A stretch of 5,848 bases of DNA from Limisphaerales bacterium. Lineage in GTDB: Bacteria > Verrucomicrobiota > Verrucomicrobiia > Limisphaerales > UBA8199. Below are positions 5,740 through 5,848 of this stretch, in pieces. Both the position numbers and the translations under genes were made by a program. The stretch lies in the NCBI GenBank assembly GCA_025356925.1, contig JANXQE010000532.1:1-5848 (forward strand), read 5' to 3'. The notes under the pieces are model-generated. The model was not told where the DNA came from and searched no databases. It was given only the letters and a program-made list of their open reading frames with translations. Position 1 is the stretch's first letter, and every line of letters starts with the position of its first letter.

Positions 5740-5848
5740 GGTGTCAACAGGCGAACTAATTCTAGACCATGATTCCAATAACAATATTGAAAATTGCAGA
5801 ATCGCGGGCCTTTCGCAAGAGCCAACTGAAATTCAGGAGCCAACCGGG

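Noticed and set aside
5743..5748. TTGACA on the minus strand just upstream of the CBM48-like gene, as a -35 box
   Set aside because: It lies only four bases from the ribosome binding site, and the -10 site would fall on the start codon with no TATAAT-like sequence.
5769..5848. ATG-initiated frame open to the right edge (MIPITILKIAES...)
   Set aside because: Only 26 codons are visible, there is no ribosome binding site, and it lies in the likely promoter region of the divergent CBM48-like gene.

Overview
The window looks like chromosomal DNA of a GC-rich environmental bacterium, most likely a verrucomicrobial (Pedosphaera/Limisphaerales-like) genome. This assignment is an inference. It rests on the style of the large secreted protein (parallel beta-helix modules of the choice-of-anchor Q type joined to runs of cysteine-free Ig-like domains), on a type 2 malate dehydrogenase, and on a stand-alone AMPK-beta/CBM48-like glycan-binding protein. 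I see no rRNA, tRNA, CRISPR array, transposase or insertion sequence.

Positions 1-3665 (minus strand) are one uninterrupted reading frame of 1221 codons. It begins with a signal peptide at 3665 and runs off the left edge without a stop. In order it encodes: signal peptide, beta-helix module 1, six tandem Ig-like domains, beta-helix module 2 and one Ig-like domain. At the very edge there is a short motif that resembles the start of a third module. It should be an exported, probably surface-bound or released, repetitive protein of unknown ligand.

Positions 3666-4032 hold no convincing protein gene. They contain an imperfect 9-bp hairpin, one sigma70-like promoter match on the plus strand and a doubtful 33-codon leader ORF. 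Positions 4033-4236 (minus) encode a 67-residue exported, very basic small protein. The 136-bp divergent gap up to mdh carries a 13-bp direct repeat with a 14-bp period.

Positions 4373-5380 (plus) encode a complete NAD-dependent malate dehydrogenase with all catalytic residues. It converges, with a 30-bp gap, on a 103-residue minus-strand gene (5411-5722) for a single-domain AMPK-beta/CBM48-like protein. The last 126 bp are AT-richer, probably regulatory, DNA upstream of that gene. The four genes do not form an operon: mdh is alone on the plus strand and the minus-strand genes are separated from one another. Apart from a loose carbon-metabolism link between mdh and the glycan-binding protein, nothing ties them into one pathway. 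I do not see a clear new multi-gene system. The most unusual object is the modular giant secreted protein.
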